DNA of 64,000 nucleotides from Tepidamorphaceae bacterium (GTDB taxonomy: Bacteria > Pseudomonadota > Alphaproteobacteria > Rhizobiales > Tepidamorphaceae), in NCBI GenBank assembly GCA_028279445.1, contig JANQNT010000031.1, positions 57,955-121,954 of the forward strand, read 5' to 3'. The translations under genes were made by a program, and so were the position numbers. Positions within the stretch are counted from its first letter, which is position 1, and each line of letters starts with the position of its first letter. The notes beneath the pieces were generated by a model. That model saw only the letters and a program-made list of their open reading frames with translations. It searched no databases and was not told the origin of the DNA. Shown one piece after another: positions 1-8,499 of the stretch.

Positions 1-1
1 C

Positions 2-793
2 ACCGGCGGGCCGGAAACCGCGCGCCATGTGGTGCGCAACTCGGCGGAGAACTTCGCCGTGACCACGCTGGAACTGGGTGGCAAGTCGCCGATCCTGGTG
101 TTCGAGGATGCCGATCTGGATGCGGCCGCCAATGGCCTGATCGCCGGCAATTTCGGCGCCTCGGGACAAAGCTGCGTGGCCGGTTCGCGCGGGCTCGTGC
201 AGCGGCCGGTGTTCGAGGATCTGATCGCGCGCATCGGCGACAAGGCCAGCGGCATCGTTGTGGGCGATCCGCTCGACGCCGCCACCCATGTGGGTCCGCT
301 ATGCACCGATGCGCAGATCGAGAGGATCGAGGCGACGCTTGCCGAGGCGCAAGGCCAGGCCGCGACCGTCCGCTTCGGCGGTGCGCCGCTCGACCGGCCG
401 GGCAACTATATGGCGCCGACGCTGGTCGAATGCGCCACGCCGGACACGGCGACACTGCGGGTGGAGATGTTCGGGCCGGTGATGTCGCTGCTGCCCTTCG
501 ACACCGAGGACGAGGCGATCGCGCTTGCCAACGACTCGCCTTTTGGCCTCGGCTCGGGCGTGTTCACGCGCGATGTCGCCCGGGCGCACCGGGTCTCGTC
601 GCGGCTCAAGGCCGGCATCTGCTGGGTCAACACTTATCGCATGATCTCGCCGATCGCGTCCTTCGGCGGACTGAACCAGTCCGGTTACGGGCGGGAAGCC
701 GGCATCGAGGCGATCCTCGACTACACCCGTACCAAGACGACCTGGATCAGCATATCCGACGCGCCGATGGCCAATCCGTTCGTCATGCGTTAG
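2..793 (+). CDS. aldehyde dehydrogenase, C-terminal part (gene cut by window edge)
   Basis: Partial gene: the frame is open from base 2, and the residues before the first ATG (TGGPETARHV) already belong to the NAD-binding half of the family, so the start lies outside the window. The general-base motif LELGGKSP and the catalytic cysteine in GASGQSC are present, followed by the usual C-terminal motif region EMFGPV and the SGYGREAG end. It oxidises an aldehyde to an acid with NAD(P)+ in the cytoplasm. The substrate cannot be read from sequence. The next gene is convergent, 20 bp away. Family is certain, function open. Confidence 0.9.
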   Translation, partial: TGGPETARHVVRNSAENFAVTTLELGGKSPILVFEDADLDAAANGLIAGNFGASGQSCVAGSRGLVQRPVFEDLIARIGDKASGIVVGDPLDAATHVGPLCTDAQIERIEATLAEAQGQAATVRFGGAPLDRPGNYMAPTLVECATPDTATLRVEMFGPVMSLLPFDTEDEAIALANDSPFGLGSGVFTRDVARAHRVSSRLKAGICWVNTYRMISPIASFGGLNQSGYGREAGIEAILDYTRTKTTWISISDAPMANPFVMR

Positions 794-813
794 GCCCCGA
801 CGCTTCGTCGCGT

Positions 814-2484
814 TCACGTCTGTGCGGTGGCGGCGACGCTGCGACCAAGGGTGGGAAGCACGGCGGCGGGAGGGCCTTTCGCCATCAGTTGCCCGTCCTC
901 GATAACCCAGACTTCGTCCATGCGCGCGGCGATCGCCTTGTTGTGGGTGATCACCAGGGCAGTTGCCGGCGAGTCGAACACCAGCCGTTCGACCAGCGCC
1001 GGCCCATGCTGATCGAGCGCGTCGTCGGGCTCGTCGAGCAGCATCAGGCTGGAGCCCGACAACGCGGCGCGGGTCAGCAGGACCCGGCGGATTTCGCCGG
1101 CGGAGAGGTTGCGCCCGGCCTCGGCGACCTTGCCGGACAGCCCGCCCAGTCGCTCGATCACATTGCCCAGTCCGAAGCTCTCCGCGCGGCGCAGCACGAC
1201 CTCGTCGTCGCAGCGACCGTCGACGCCCATGGTCAAGGCGCGCCGTAGCGATCCGGCGAGGATCGGCGAACGGGTGCCGACAAACGAGATCAGCCGGCGG
1301 CGTTCGGATGCGGACAGCTCGATGGTCCGGCGTCCGGCGAGCAGGACTTCTCCCTGTTCGGGTTGCTCAAGACCGGCGGCCAGGCTCAACAGGGTCGATT
1401 TGCCCGCGCCATTGGGGCCGACCAGCGCGATCTTGCGTCCGGGCGGGACGGTGGCATCGATCGGCGACAGCGCGCCGGCACCCGCTCCGTTGAACGAAAG
1501 GCTCTGCGGAATGTTCTCAAGCTCCGGCGCCGCGTTGCCGGACCGGCGCGCGAGTCTTGGAACGCACAGCAGGTTTGCGCATTTCTCGCGGGCGACTTTC
1601 CAGCCGCGATGGCGGTCCCAGACGCTAGCCAGATCGCGCAGTGGCTGGATCATCAGCGCGACGGCGGCCAGCGCGCCTGCGGCCTCCGCGCCGGTGGTGT
1701 CGCTTGTCAGAGCCGCAAGGAAAACGAGAGCTGCGGCGATGCCGGCGACCGCGTCGGGTATGGCGCGCAACAGCGCGGTGCCGCGGACCCGTTCCAGCGC
1801 GGCGTCGATCAGGTTCTCGGTACGCTTCAGGATCAGCCGGGTCTCGGTCGTGACCCGGCCAAGCAGCCGCAGTTCCGGCGCATGGGGAACCCGTTCGCTC
1901 ATGTCGGCGGCGAGCCTGGCGCGGCGGCTGCGCAGCCTCCTGTGCGCCGGACCAAGCCTGGGGCCGGCAACGCCCATGGCGATCATGCCGAGCGCGATCG
2001 GTCCCGCAGCCGCTGCCCCCAGGACGGGGTTGAGGAGGAACAGTGCAAGCGTCGCCAGCGGAAGCACGATCAGCGATGAGATCATCCGCGCGAGACCCAG
2101 GCTCACCCAGTTGCGTACGGCGGCGAGATCGCCGACGAAGCGCAGCGACAGCGCGCCGCTGCGCCGCTGCGCGATATCGCGGGCCGACACCTGGGACAGG
2201 TGCTTGAACAAGGTGATCCGCAGGGCGCCGACATAGTCCTGTCCGACACGTTCGGCGACGACGCGCTCGCGGTAGCGCAGGATCGCGATGGACAGTCCCG
2301 AACAGGCCACAAGCGCCAGCGCGACAAATGGCACGGCCGACGAGTCGTCCCGGAAGGCGGCGAACACATCGCGCGTCGCGAAGGCGGCGATACCCGCCGA
2401 TGCCGCTTGCCCCAGCGCCAGGCCGACGATGGTGGCGATGCCCCAGGCCCTGCCATTGCCGAGAACGGGCGGCATCGCGCTCAT
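814..2484 (-). CDS. ABC exporter, fused permease and ATPase (half-transporter)
   Basis: The 556-residue protein has an N-terminal membrane domain of several hydrophobic helices (about residues 10-290), then an ATPase with Walker A GPNGAGKST, signature LSAGEIRR (a variant of LSGGQ) and Walker B LMLLDEPDD. This is the layout of type IV exporters such as CydC/MsbA-like half-transporters, which must dimerise. The start ATG overlaps the stop of the upstream hydrolase gene by 4 bp (ATGA), so the two are probably translationally coupled. The partner and cargo are unknown. The acidic residue after Walker B is D rather than the usual catalytic E (DEPDD), which may weaken hydrolysis at this site and would fit an asymmetric heterodimer. 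Confidence 0.85.
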   Translation of the reverse strand: MSAMPPVLGNGRAWGIATIVGLALGQAASAGIAAFATRDVFAAFRDDSSAVPFVALALVACSGLSIAILRYRERVVAERVGQDYVGALRITLFKHLSQVSARDIAQRRSGALSLRFVGDLAAVRNWVSLGLARMISSLIVLPLATLALFLLNPVLGAAAAGPIALGMIAMGVAGPRLGPAHRRLRSRRARLAADMSERVPHAPELRLLGRVTTETRLILKRTENLIDAALERVRGTALLRAIPDAVAGIAAALVFLAALTSDTTGAEAAGALAAVALMIQPLRDLASVWDRHRGWKVAREKCANLLCVPRLARRSGNAAPELENIPQSLSFNGAGAGALSPIDATVPPGRKIALVGPNGAGKSTLLSLAAGLEQPEQGEVLLAGRRTIELSASERRRLISFVGTRSPILAGSLRRALTMGVDGRCDDEVVLRRAESFGLGNVIERLGGLSGKVAEAGRNLSAGEIRRVLLTRAALSGSSLMLLDEPDDALDQHGPALVERLVFDSPATALVITHNKAIAARMDEVWVIEDGQLMAKGPPAAVLPTLGRSVAATAQT

Positions 2485-3404
2485 GACGGAGTACCCGGAA
2501 ACCGCGCTTGCGCCGCAGATGCCCGTTTGCCGGTGTCACAATCGCTGGCGCAATGGGGCTCCGATCGACTTCTTTCTGTCTGTTGGTCTCCGTCGGGAAC
2601 AATAATCCGGTCGAGATCGCCGCGAAGCACGCATTGTCGGAAGTCGTGTCCGCAGGCGGACAAAGCGACAAACGTGGCGCGAGGCGTCATGTCGCGCAGG
2701 CGCGCGGACGCCTTGAGGGCCCGCGTCCATCGGATCGCGCGGACCAGGCGGTGTTCGCCCTGCTGCGCGTCGATCGCCGGGCCGGTCCGGGTGCTGTGGT
2801 CGCGCAATGTGTCATCGGCACCGACGCAAACCTGGATCGGTATGGCGAGGAAGCGCTTGATGTTGTTCTCGCCGACGGCCGACCAGGGATCCGGCCGGCC
2901 GGGTCGCACGGAAAGCCCGTAGGGAAAAGGTGCGGCGTCGGGGAAGGTGTACCAGCCCGCCGAGGCAACGGTCAGCCGCGCGACCAGATGCGGATGCAGC
3001 ATGGCGAAGCGATGGGCGAATTGCGCGCCGCCCGAAAAGCCGCTCAGTTCGAAGCGCTGCGTGCGCCAGATGCCCTGACGGCGCAGTGCTTCCATCAGCG
3101 CGATCAGCGCCAGATCGGCGCGCCCGCGCCGCACGGCCTGCTGATAGCGCGGCCAGCGACCCCGGTCGAACAGCGGTGCGATGACCGCGCGTCCCGAAGC
3201 GCTTGCGCGTTCGGCGAGCAGTTCCGCCTGCTGGCGCGCGTTGCGGCGGATGCCGTGAACGGCGACGATGGGCGGTGTGTCGGACGCCATGCGAGCGGGC
3301 AGTGCCAGCCAGCATGGCAGTTCGTCGGCGCCCGCCTCCGGCCGGTAGACAATCGGGGTCACCGGCTCGGAGGGGATCATCGTATATGGGGCTGCCTGGA
3401 GCAT
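2481..3404 (-). CDS. alpha/beta hydrolase, esterase/PHB-depolymerase-like
   Basis: The 307-residue protein has the alpha/beta-hydrolase order: a strand and HG motif (VAVHGIRR), a nucleophile elbow GFSGGAQ, and late acidic and histidine positions (GADDT; ACGHDFR). It resembles small poly(3-hydroxybutyrate) depolymerase or esterase-like proteins. No signal peptide is evident, so it is probably cytoplasmic. The last 30 or so residues are polar and low in structure. It is the first gene of a two-gene run with the ABC exporter, overlapping it by 4 bp, which hints that it processes something the exporter moves. Substrate unknown. Confidence 0.75.
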   Translation of the reverse strand: MLQAAPYTMIPSEPVTPIVYRPEAGADELPCWLALPARMASDTPPIVAVHGIRRNARQQAELLAERASASGRAVIAPLFDRGRWPRYQQAVRRGRADLALIALMEALRRQGIWRTQRFELSGFSGGAQFAHRFAMLHPHLVARLTVASAGWYTFPDAAPFPYGLSVRPGRPDPWSAVGENNIKRFLAIPIQVCVGADDTLRDHSTRTGPAIDAQQGEHRLVRAIRWTRALKASARLRDMTPRATFVALSACGHDFRQCVLRGDLDRIIVPDGDQQTERSRSEPHCASDCDTGKRASAAQARFPGTPS

Positions 3405-3426
3405 GATCTGTGTTCCGTGCCTGCGC

Positions 3427-3999
3427 TCAGGCCGCGGCGCCGAACACGTCCTCGGCGAGATGGCTCGGCAGCATGTCGAAGATCATGTGGATGCGGTCGT
3501 GCTCGCCGTCGTTGTGGGCTTCATGCATCTGGTTGTTGTCGAACCACCAGACTTCGCCCTCGCGCATCCGCACCTCTTCATCGCCCGCCTTGAGCCAGGA
3601 GCCGTCGGCGGAGCGCAGGACGAAGTGATAGCGCCCGCGCACGCGGTAGTACTCGCCGCGGTCGACATGCGGATAGACCCGCTTGCCCGCCGGCAGGCAG
3701 ACGATCTTGGCGCGGCCCAGAATGCTGTCCTGCTCCTGCGCGAAGTCCTCCAGGAACCGGCGGGCGAGGACAAAGCGCTTCGAGCCTGTCGTCCACCGGC
3801 TTTCGTGCACATCGCGCCGCTCGCGTCCGCCGATGGCCGACTTGCGCAGACCGCGCAGCGGAATGGCGAGCGCCTCGCGCTGCACCTCGATCTTGTCCTG
3901 GCGACCGGTCGACAGCGCCCAGGCGTCGTCAATGCCGTCGATCTCGTCGAGAAACGGCTTCGGATCCACATCCGATTTCAGGCGTTTGAAGAACTGCAT
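3427..3999 (-). CDS. aspartyl/asparaginyl beta-hydroxylase domain protein
   Basis: The 190-residue protein matches the Fe(II)/2-oxoglutarate dioxygenase fold of the aspartyl/asparaginyl beta-hydroxylase family. Metal ligands are visible as H111-x-D113 (PHVDRG) with a distal histidine in NQMHEAHN (159 or 162), and an Arg in HDRIHMIFD that could hold 2-oxoglutarate. The start chosen has a GGAGAGGA site 7 bases upstream; an upstream in-frame start would add 21 unlike residues. It follows the P-loop NTPase gene by 145 bp on the same strand. Family members hydroxylate protein side chains or small molecules such as free amino-acid derivatives; the target here is unknown. Confidence 0.8.
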   Translation of the reverse strand: MQFFKRLKSDVDPKPFLDEIDGIDDAWALSTGRQDKIEVQREALAIPLRGLRKSAIGGRERRDVHESRWTTGSKRFVLARRFLEDFAQEQDSILGRAKIVCLPAGKRVYPHVDRGEYYRVRGRYHFVLRSADGSWLKAGDEEVRMREGEVWWFDNNQMHEAHNDGEHDRIHMIFDMLPSHLAEDVFGAAA

Positions 4000-4144
4000 G
4001 GTGATGTCCTCTCCGCTGCTTGGCTGTCGTTCGTCTTCTTGTGATCTGGTTGGGAAACGCACGGGAGCGCCGGTTATTCCGCTGCCGTGCGCGGGTTCTT
4101 GCGATGATCGACGTTCAGCAAGGCGGATGGGGCGTGATCGCCGA

Positions 4145-5242
4145 TCAGGCCGCCACCCGTCGCGTAGGGTTGCCTGCCCTCAGGAGGGGCCTCACCCGTT
4201 CGGCAATGTCATCGGGGTCGCACAACTGCTGGCAGGTGACGTGCGGCACGCCCGTGGCGGCCACGGCCTCGCGCATCGCCAACGGCGAGCAGGTGACCAT
4301 GCCCGAGATGGCGAACGGCCTTTGCCCGTAGCGCTCGAGCGCCTGGACGCCACCGGCGGAGCTGAGCGCGTCGGGTGCGGCAAACAGCAGGCCGTCCAGC
4401 CGCTTGCCGATGGCCGAGTTTTCCAGGATCGCCGCGGTCTCCTGTTGGAACACGCCATCGGCGATCTCGACGACGACGATCTGCGCGCCTTGCGCGGCCG
4501 CATGGCCGACCAGCGTTTCGAAGCTCTCCTGGATGCGCGACAACGCCACCCGGTAGGTCGATGCCAGTCCGGCGTCGGTGAAGTCGAAGGTGGCGATGCC
4601 GGTGTCCTCGAAGGCGAGGAAGTCGCCGAACGAGCCCGTGCCCGTCACCTTGGCGCCGGCGACGGCGTATCCGGCCCGCGACAGGCCATGGGCGAGGCTG
4701 ACGGCGGCCGTGGTCTTGCCGGCGTTCATCGACGCGCCGAAGACCCCGAGCACGGTCACGCCATCGGGAATTTTCCGCTTGGGCAGGCCGTAGCGGGAGA
4801 CGTTGATGACGCTGCCCTCAAGATCGACCAGAAGGCCCAGCGGCCGTACCCTGGTCGGCGGCGCCATGCGGTCGTGGGCGTATTCGACCGTGCCGACGAC
4901 ACCGCCGCCGGCGAGAAGATCGCCCGCTTCGGCTGTGATCTCGGCGCGTCCCTGGAACTGGTCGGGCGCGTAGCGATCGCCGACACAGGCAACGAACAGG
5001 TCGCCGACATAGCTCTTCTTGTAGCGCTTGGAGGCGAGCTGAAGGCGCTTGTGCTGGCCGATCCGCGTGATCTCGCACAGAACGAGGTCTCCGGTGCGGG
5101 CGGCCGGGAAGTGCTTCGACAGCCCGGCGACATCGTTGCGATCGACCCTGCGGGTGGTGAACGTCCAGTGCGCACCGGCAAGTGCCGGCATGGCTCTACC
5201 CACAATGGGGGTTTGCGAAAGTAGGGCTCGCGACGTGTCCAT
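4145..5242 (-). CDS. P-loop NTPase of unknown function (MobB/BioD-like core with N-terminal beta domain)
   Basis: I do not recognise a named family. The 365-residue protein has about 165 N-terminal residues rich in predicted strands, then a P-loop GASMNAGKT (169-177) and a strand ending VVEIADGVF (257-266), which recalls the deviant Walker B region of MobB- or dethiobiotin-synthetase-like NTPases. Another conserved-looking patch is TFDFTDAGLASTY (218-230). The start has AGGAG seven bases upstream; 44 more in-frame residues are possible but lack a site. No membrane segment or signal. Its nearest same-strand neighbour is the beta-hydroxylase gene, so the two may work together. An ATP-dependent ligase or cofactor role is only a guess. 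Confidence 0.6.
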   Translation of the reverse strand: MDTSRALLSQTPIVGRAMPALAGAHWTFTTRRVDRNDVAGLSKHFPAARTGDLVLCEITRIGQHKRLQLASKRYKKSYVGDLFVACVGDRYAPDQFQGRAEITAEAGDLLAGGGVVGTVEYAHDRMAPPTRVRPLGLLVDLEGSVINVSRYGLPKRKIPDGVTVLGVFGASMNAGKTTAAVSLAHGLSRAGYAVAGAKVTGTGSFGDFLAFEDTGIATFDFTDAGLASTYRVALSRIQESFETLVGHAAAQGAQIVVVEIADGVFQQETAAILENSAIGKRLDGLLFAAPDALSSAGGVQALERYGQRPFAISGMVTCSPLAMREAVAATGVPHVTCQQLCDPDDIAERVRPLLRAGNPTRRVAA

Positions 5243-5388
5243 GTCTGATCTCCTGCGTTTCGGCTTCCTGGCGAAGCCATGGCAGGAGAACGTCGCGGCG
5301 GTGCAGTTATTCCCGGTGGTCGGCGTTTTTTTCGTGAACCGCCGCAAATGGCGGTATTCGGGAGGGTGGACCATCCGGTGCCCGGCGA

Positions 5389-6165
5389 TCAGCGCAACTG
5401 TTGCAGAGCGGTTTTCTCGGCATCCGGGGACAGCGGGTCGCCCGCGCCGATCGCCGACAGATAGGCGTCGAGCGCGTCGAGCGAGGAGGCCGGCGCGTAG
5501 CCGTCATTGGCGCTGCCGGCGACGACGGTGAACCGCACCTGCCATTGCCCGGCGGACTGGCAGGCCACCGAGACCACCGTCGAGGCATCCGCCTTGTCGA
5601 GTTCGAACTCGCGGCACAGCTCTTCGGTCTCGTCGCGGAACGAGGCGATGGCGCGAAACCGGCCGACGTCTTCAAGCGCCCGTTCCTCGCCTGACGGCAC
5701 CGTGCGCAGCGCCACCACCAGTGCGGGGTCACTGAGGTCGGCCGTCATCAGTCCGGCCGGTGGCGCGGCGGTCTGCGATGTGCTCACCAGGTAGCCGACC
5801 GCCGCGCCGACAACCAGTGCGATGGACGCGGCAAGTGCCAGATCGAGGCGTGCACCCATGAACCGGGGCCTGCTCGCGATGGCGACGACGTTGTCATGCT
5901 CAGCCGGTGCAGGGTCGGGCTTGGACGCGCCTTCGTGTCTGGCCACCATGTCCTCGATGCTGCTTTTGAGGGTGTCGGGAACCGGTGTGTCCAGCAAGGG
6001 TTTGAAGGCGTCCGAGGCGGCCTGGCGCGTGCTGGAGAAGGCGGCAAGACGCGAGGCGAGCGTGGCGTCTCCTTCCAGCGCCTGTTCGATTTTCGCGCGT
6101 TCCGGCGCACTCAACTCGCCGTCCGCATATGCCATAAGCGTGTTATCGCTGAATTTTTCAGTCAT
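5389..6165 (-). CDS. anti-sigma factor, single-pass membrane protein
   Basis: The 258-residue protein starts with a short helical sigma-binding-type domain (LMAYADGELSAPERAKIEQAL), has one transmembrane segment at about residues 108-127 and a C-terminal periplasmic domain. It lies 30 bp downstream of the ECF sigma gene on the same strand, the usual sigma/anti-sigma order. The HxxxCxxC zinc motif of ZAS-type anti-sigma factors is absent, so sensing is probably not by zinc-thiol chemistry. The role is to hold the sigma factor at the membrane until a signal, possibly one involving the divergent subtilase, releases it. That link is inference. Confidence 0.8.
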   Translation of the reverse strand: MTEKFSDNTLMAYADGELSAPERAKIEQALEGDATLASRLAAFSSTRQAASDAFKPLLDTPVPDTLKSSIEDMVARHEGASKPDPAPAEHDNVVAIASRPRFMGARLDLALAASIALVVGAAVGYLVSTSQTAAPPAGLMTADLSDPALVVALRTVPSGEERALEDVGRFRAIASFRDETEELCREFELDKADASTVVSVACQSAGQWQVRFTVVAGSANDGYAPASSLDALDAYLSAIGAGDPLSPDAEKTALQQLR

Positions 6166-6195
6166 GTGTCAGGCCCCTTATTGGGGGGAACAACG

Positions 6196-6696
6196 TCACT
6201 GCCCGGGGTTTATTCCCAATACGCTTGCAAGTTTTTTCCGCGCGCGCGCCAGGCGGCTCATCACGGTGCCGATCGGTACGTCCAGCACATCGGATGCCTC
6301 CTGATAGGTCAGTTCCTCGATGCAGACCAGCACCAGCACGTCGCGCTGGTCGTCGGGCAGTTCGGCGATGGCCGCGCGCGTTGCCTTGAGCATCAGCGTG
6401 TTCTCGGTCTGCGTGCGTCCATCGTCGCCGGTGATGTCGGTCAGCGCGTCGACATCGACGCTGACCCCTGCCGTCTTGTTCTTGCGGAGTTGATCGATCC
6501 ATGCGTTGCGCATGATCCTGAACAGCCATGCGTCGAGCCTGGTGCCCTCGGTAAAGCTCGCCTGGTTGACCAGTGCCTTTTCGCAGGTGATCTGGACGAG
6601 ATCGTCGGCGGCTGGCGCCGAGCGGGTCAGCGACAGGGCAAAGCGCCGCAGGTTGGGGAGCAGTGTAATCAGTTGCTGCCCGAATGTTGGCGGCAT
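6196..6696 (-). CDS. ECF-family RNA polymerase sigma factor
   Basis: The 166-residue protein has sigma region 2 (ADDLVQITCEKAL and DAWLFRIMRNAWIDQLRK) and region 4 (LPDDQRDVLVLVCIEELTYQEASDVLDVPIGTVMSRLARARKKL), without regions 1 and 3, which defines the ECF group. The ATG chosen has GGAG six bases upstream. A TTG five codons further up also has GGAG six bases upstream, so a 171-residue form is possible. It is co-directional with the anti-sigma gene and divergent from the protease gene. A GGAAT-N16-CGTT sequence in the divergent gap is a candidate target on the protease side. Confidence 0.92.
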   Translation of the reverse strand: MPPTFGQQLITLLPNLRRFALSLTRSAPAADDLVQITCEKALVNQASFTEGTRLDAWLFRIMRNAWIDQLRKNKTAGVSVDVDALTDITGDDGRTQTENTLMLKATRAAIAELPDDQRDVLVLVCIEELTYQEASDVLDVPIGTVMSRLARARKKLASVLGINPGQ

Positions 6697-6739
6697 TGAA
6701 TGCTCCGACAATACGTGCTCCGAAAGTCATGGCCGTAGT

Positions 6740-6765
6740 GGAATAATTATTCGCCCCGGCCGTTT
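6740..6765 (+). promoter_or_regulatory. candidate ECF-type promoter for the subtilase gene
   Basis: GGAAT at 6740-6744 and CGTTT at 6761-6765 are 16 bp apart, matching the GGAAC-N16/17-CGTT layout known for alphaproteobacterial EcfG promoters with one mismatch. A perfect 12-bp palindrome, GAATAATTATTC (6741-6752), overlaps the -35 element. The predicted transcript would begin near 6772, which favours the protease start at 6816 rather than the in-frame ATG at 6774. Confidence 0.5.
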
Positions 6766-6815
6766 AACGCATCATGACTGACGCCGCCATCAGCAATTCG
6801 CCACGGGAGTCGACC

Positions 6816-8330
6816 ATGATTGATCGTCAGGGCCTGCCGGTCCGCCGCCTTGCGGTCCGGCATTTCATCCAGCGCCTGGGCCTGATCGCCGGTCTGGCGG
6901 TCGGCTGGCTGGCGCTTTCGCCGATGATCCAGACAGCGCCCGGCATCGCCTGGGCCGATGACGGTGGCGATGGCGGCGACGGTGGCGATGGAGGAGACGG
7001 TGGCGATGGAGGAGACGGCGGCGACAGCGGAGATAGTGGAGACAGCGGCGACGGTGACGATAACGGCGACGACAACGGTTATGGCGGCGGATCGTTCGGC
7101 GGCGGAGGCAACGTGCGCGGTAATTCGCCGCGCGGTGTGTTCGAACGTCTGTTTCAGCCAAGGCGCAGTGTCCGCAGGCCGACGCGGCGCAATGTTGGCC
7201 GCCGCGCTCAGCCGCCCCTGCCCAGTTTCGCGGCGGCGGAGATTGTTGCGCTCGGTCTGACGGATGCCAGCGTGACGGCGCTGGAGGGGCTCGGATACAC
7301 CGTGCTTCAGCGCGACAATGTCGCTCTTGCCGGAACCCTCGTCACCCGGCTGGGCGTGCCGTCCGGCACCAGCCTCGACGATGCGCGTGCCGCCGTCGAA
7401 TCTGTCCAACCCGGCAGCCAGGCCGATTTCAATCACTTCTATCGGCCTGGAGAGGAGCCGAAATGCGACGAGTTGTGGTGCGTCGCCCCCAACCTGATCG
7501 ACTGGCCGGATCCAAAGGCCAACGACAGTTGCCTCGCCGATGTCACCGTCGGGCTGATCGACACAGGCATCAATGTCGAGCACGAAGCGCTCAAGGACAG
7601 CGATCTCACGGTGATCGATACCCTGGACGACGAGCGGCGCGACTCCAGGCGCCAGCATGGAACCGCGGTGGTCGCGATCCTGGCCGGATCGAACGACAGC
7701 CGCTCGCCGGGCCTGCTGCCGGGGGTGGAGATTGTCGCCGTCGATGCCTTCTACCGGGGCGATCGCGGCGATGACCGCAGCGATGTCTACACGCTGATCC
7801 GCGCGCTCGACAGCCTGGCGGGCAGCGAGGCGCAGGTCATCAACATGAGCCTGGCGGGACCCGCCAATGCCCTGCTTGAGGACATGATCTCTACATTGAA
7901 CCAGCGCGGTATCTTCGTCGTCGCCGCCGCCGGCAACGCCGGACCACGGGCCGAACCGGCGTTTCCGGCCGCCTACGACCAGGTGTTCGCCGTCACCGCC
8001 ATCGACAGCGGTAAGCGCATCTACCGCCGCGCGGGACGCGGCGACCACATCGACTTCGCCGCGCCCGGCGTCAGGGTCTGGACGGCGGCCTCCATCAGCG
8101 GCGCGCGCACCAGAACCGGCACGTCCTTCGCCACGCCCTTTGTCACCGCCGCGCTGGCGGTTCTGCGCACCAACAACCCCGAATTGCGCACGTACGAGCA
8201 GGCCAAGGCCAGGCTGGTGGCGATCGCCGAGGATCTGGGCAAGCCCGGCTTCGACGACACCTTCGGGCACGGACTGATCCGGATGACGGGCCTGTGCACG
8301 GACAACGGATCAGGCGTGTCACCGGGTTAG
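6816..8330 (+). CDS. secreted subtilisin-like (S8) serine protease with Gly-Asp repeat linker
   Basis: The 504-residue protein has a signal-like hydrophobic stretch ending in Ala (GIAWA, about residue 46), an acidic low-complexity linker of GDGG, GDSG and GDDN units from about residue 48 to 90, a basic stretch (RRPTRRN), and an S8 catalytic domain. The triad is readable: D249 in LIDTGI, H281 in QHGTAV and S437 in GTSFATP. The start at 6816 has GGGAG six bases upstream; an ATG at 6774 in frame lacks a site. It is divergent from an ECF sigma/anti-sigma pair, suggesting envelope-stress control. The linker could bind calcium or act as a spacer; that is inference. Confidence 0.88.
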   Translation: MIDRQGLPVRRLAVRHFIQRLGLIAGLAVGWLALSPMIQTAPGIAWADDGGDGGDGGDGGDGGDGGDGGDSGDSGDSGDGDDNGDDNGYGGGSFGGGGNVRGNSPRGVFERLFQPRRSVRRPTRRNVGRRAQPPLPSFAAAEIVALGLTDASVTALEGLGYTVLQRDNVALAGTLVTRLGVPSGTSLDDARAAVESVQPGSQADFNHFYRPGEEPKCDELWCVAPNLIDWPDPKANDSCLADVTVGLIDTGINVEHEALKDSDLTVIDTLDDERRDSRRQHGTAVVAILAGSNDSRSPGLLPGVEIVAVDAFYRGDRGDDRSDVYTLIRALDSLAGSEAQVINMSLAGPANALLEDMISTLNQRGIFVVAAAGNAGPRAEPAFPAAYDQVFAVTAIDSGKRIYRRAGRGDHIDFAAPGVRVWTAASISGARTRTGTSFATPFVTAALAVLRTNNPELRTYEQAKARLVAIAEDLGKPGFDDTFGHGLIRMTGLCTDNGSGVSPG

Positions 8331-8499
8331 CAGTAGGTCGTGCAGACCTGCCGGAGCCTGACAACGCTGATCGCGGTGACTTGAACGCACCGGCGGCAAA
8401 TGTCGGATTCTGCTCGCGTTACTTCGCAAGTTCGACTGCGCAGGACACAACTCAAGCGTTTCCTCCAAGGTGACCATATCCCTTGCGGAGGATGCACGC

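Noticed and set aside
6957..7090. Gly-Asp codon repeats as a CRISPR-like array
   Set aside because: Units are 9 bases, in frame and without spacers; they are a protein linker.
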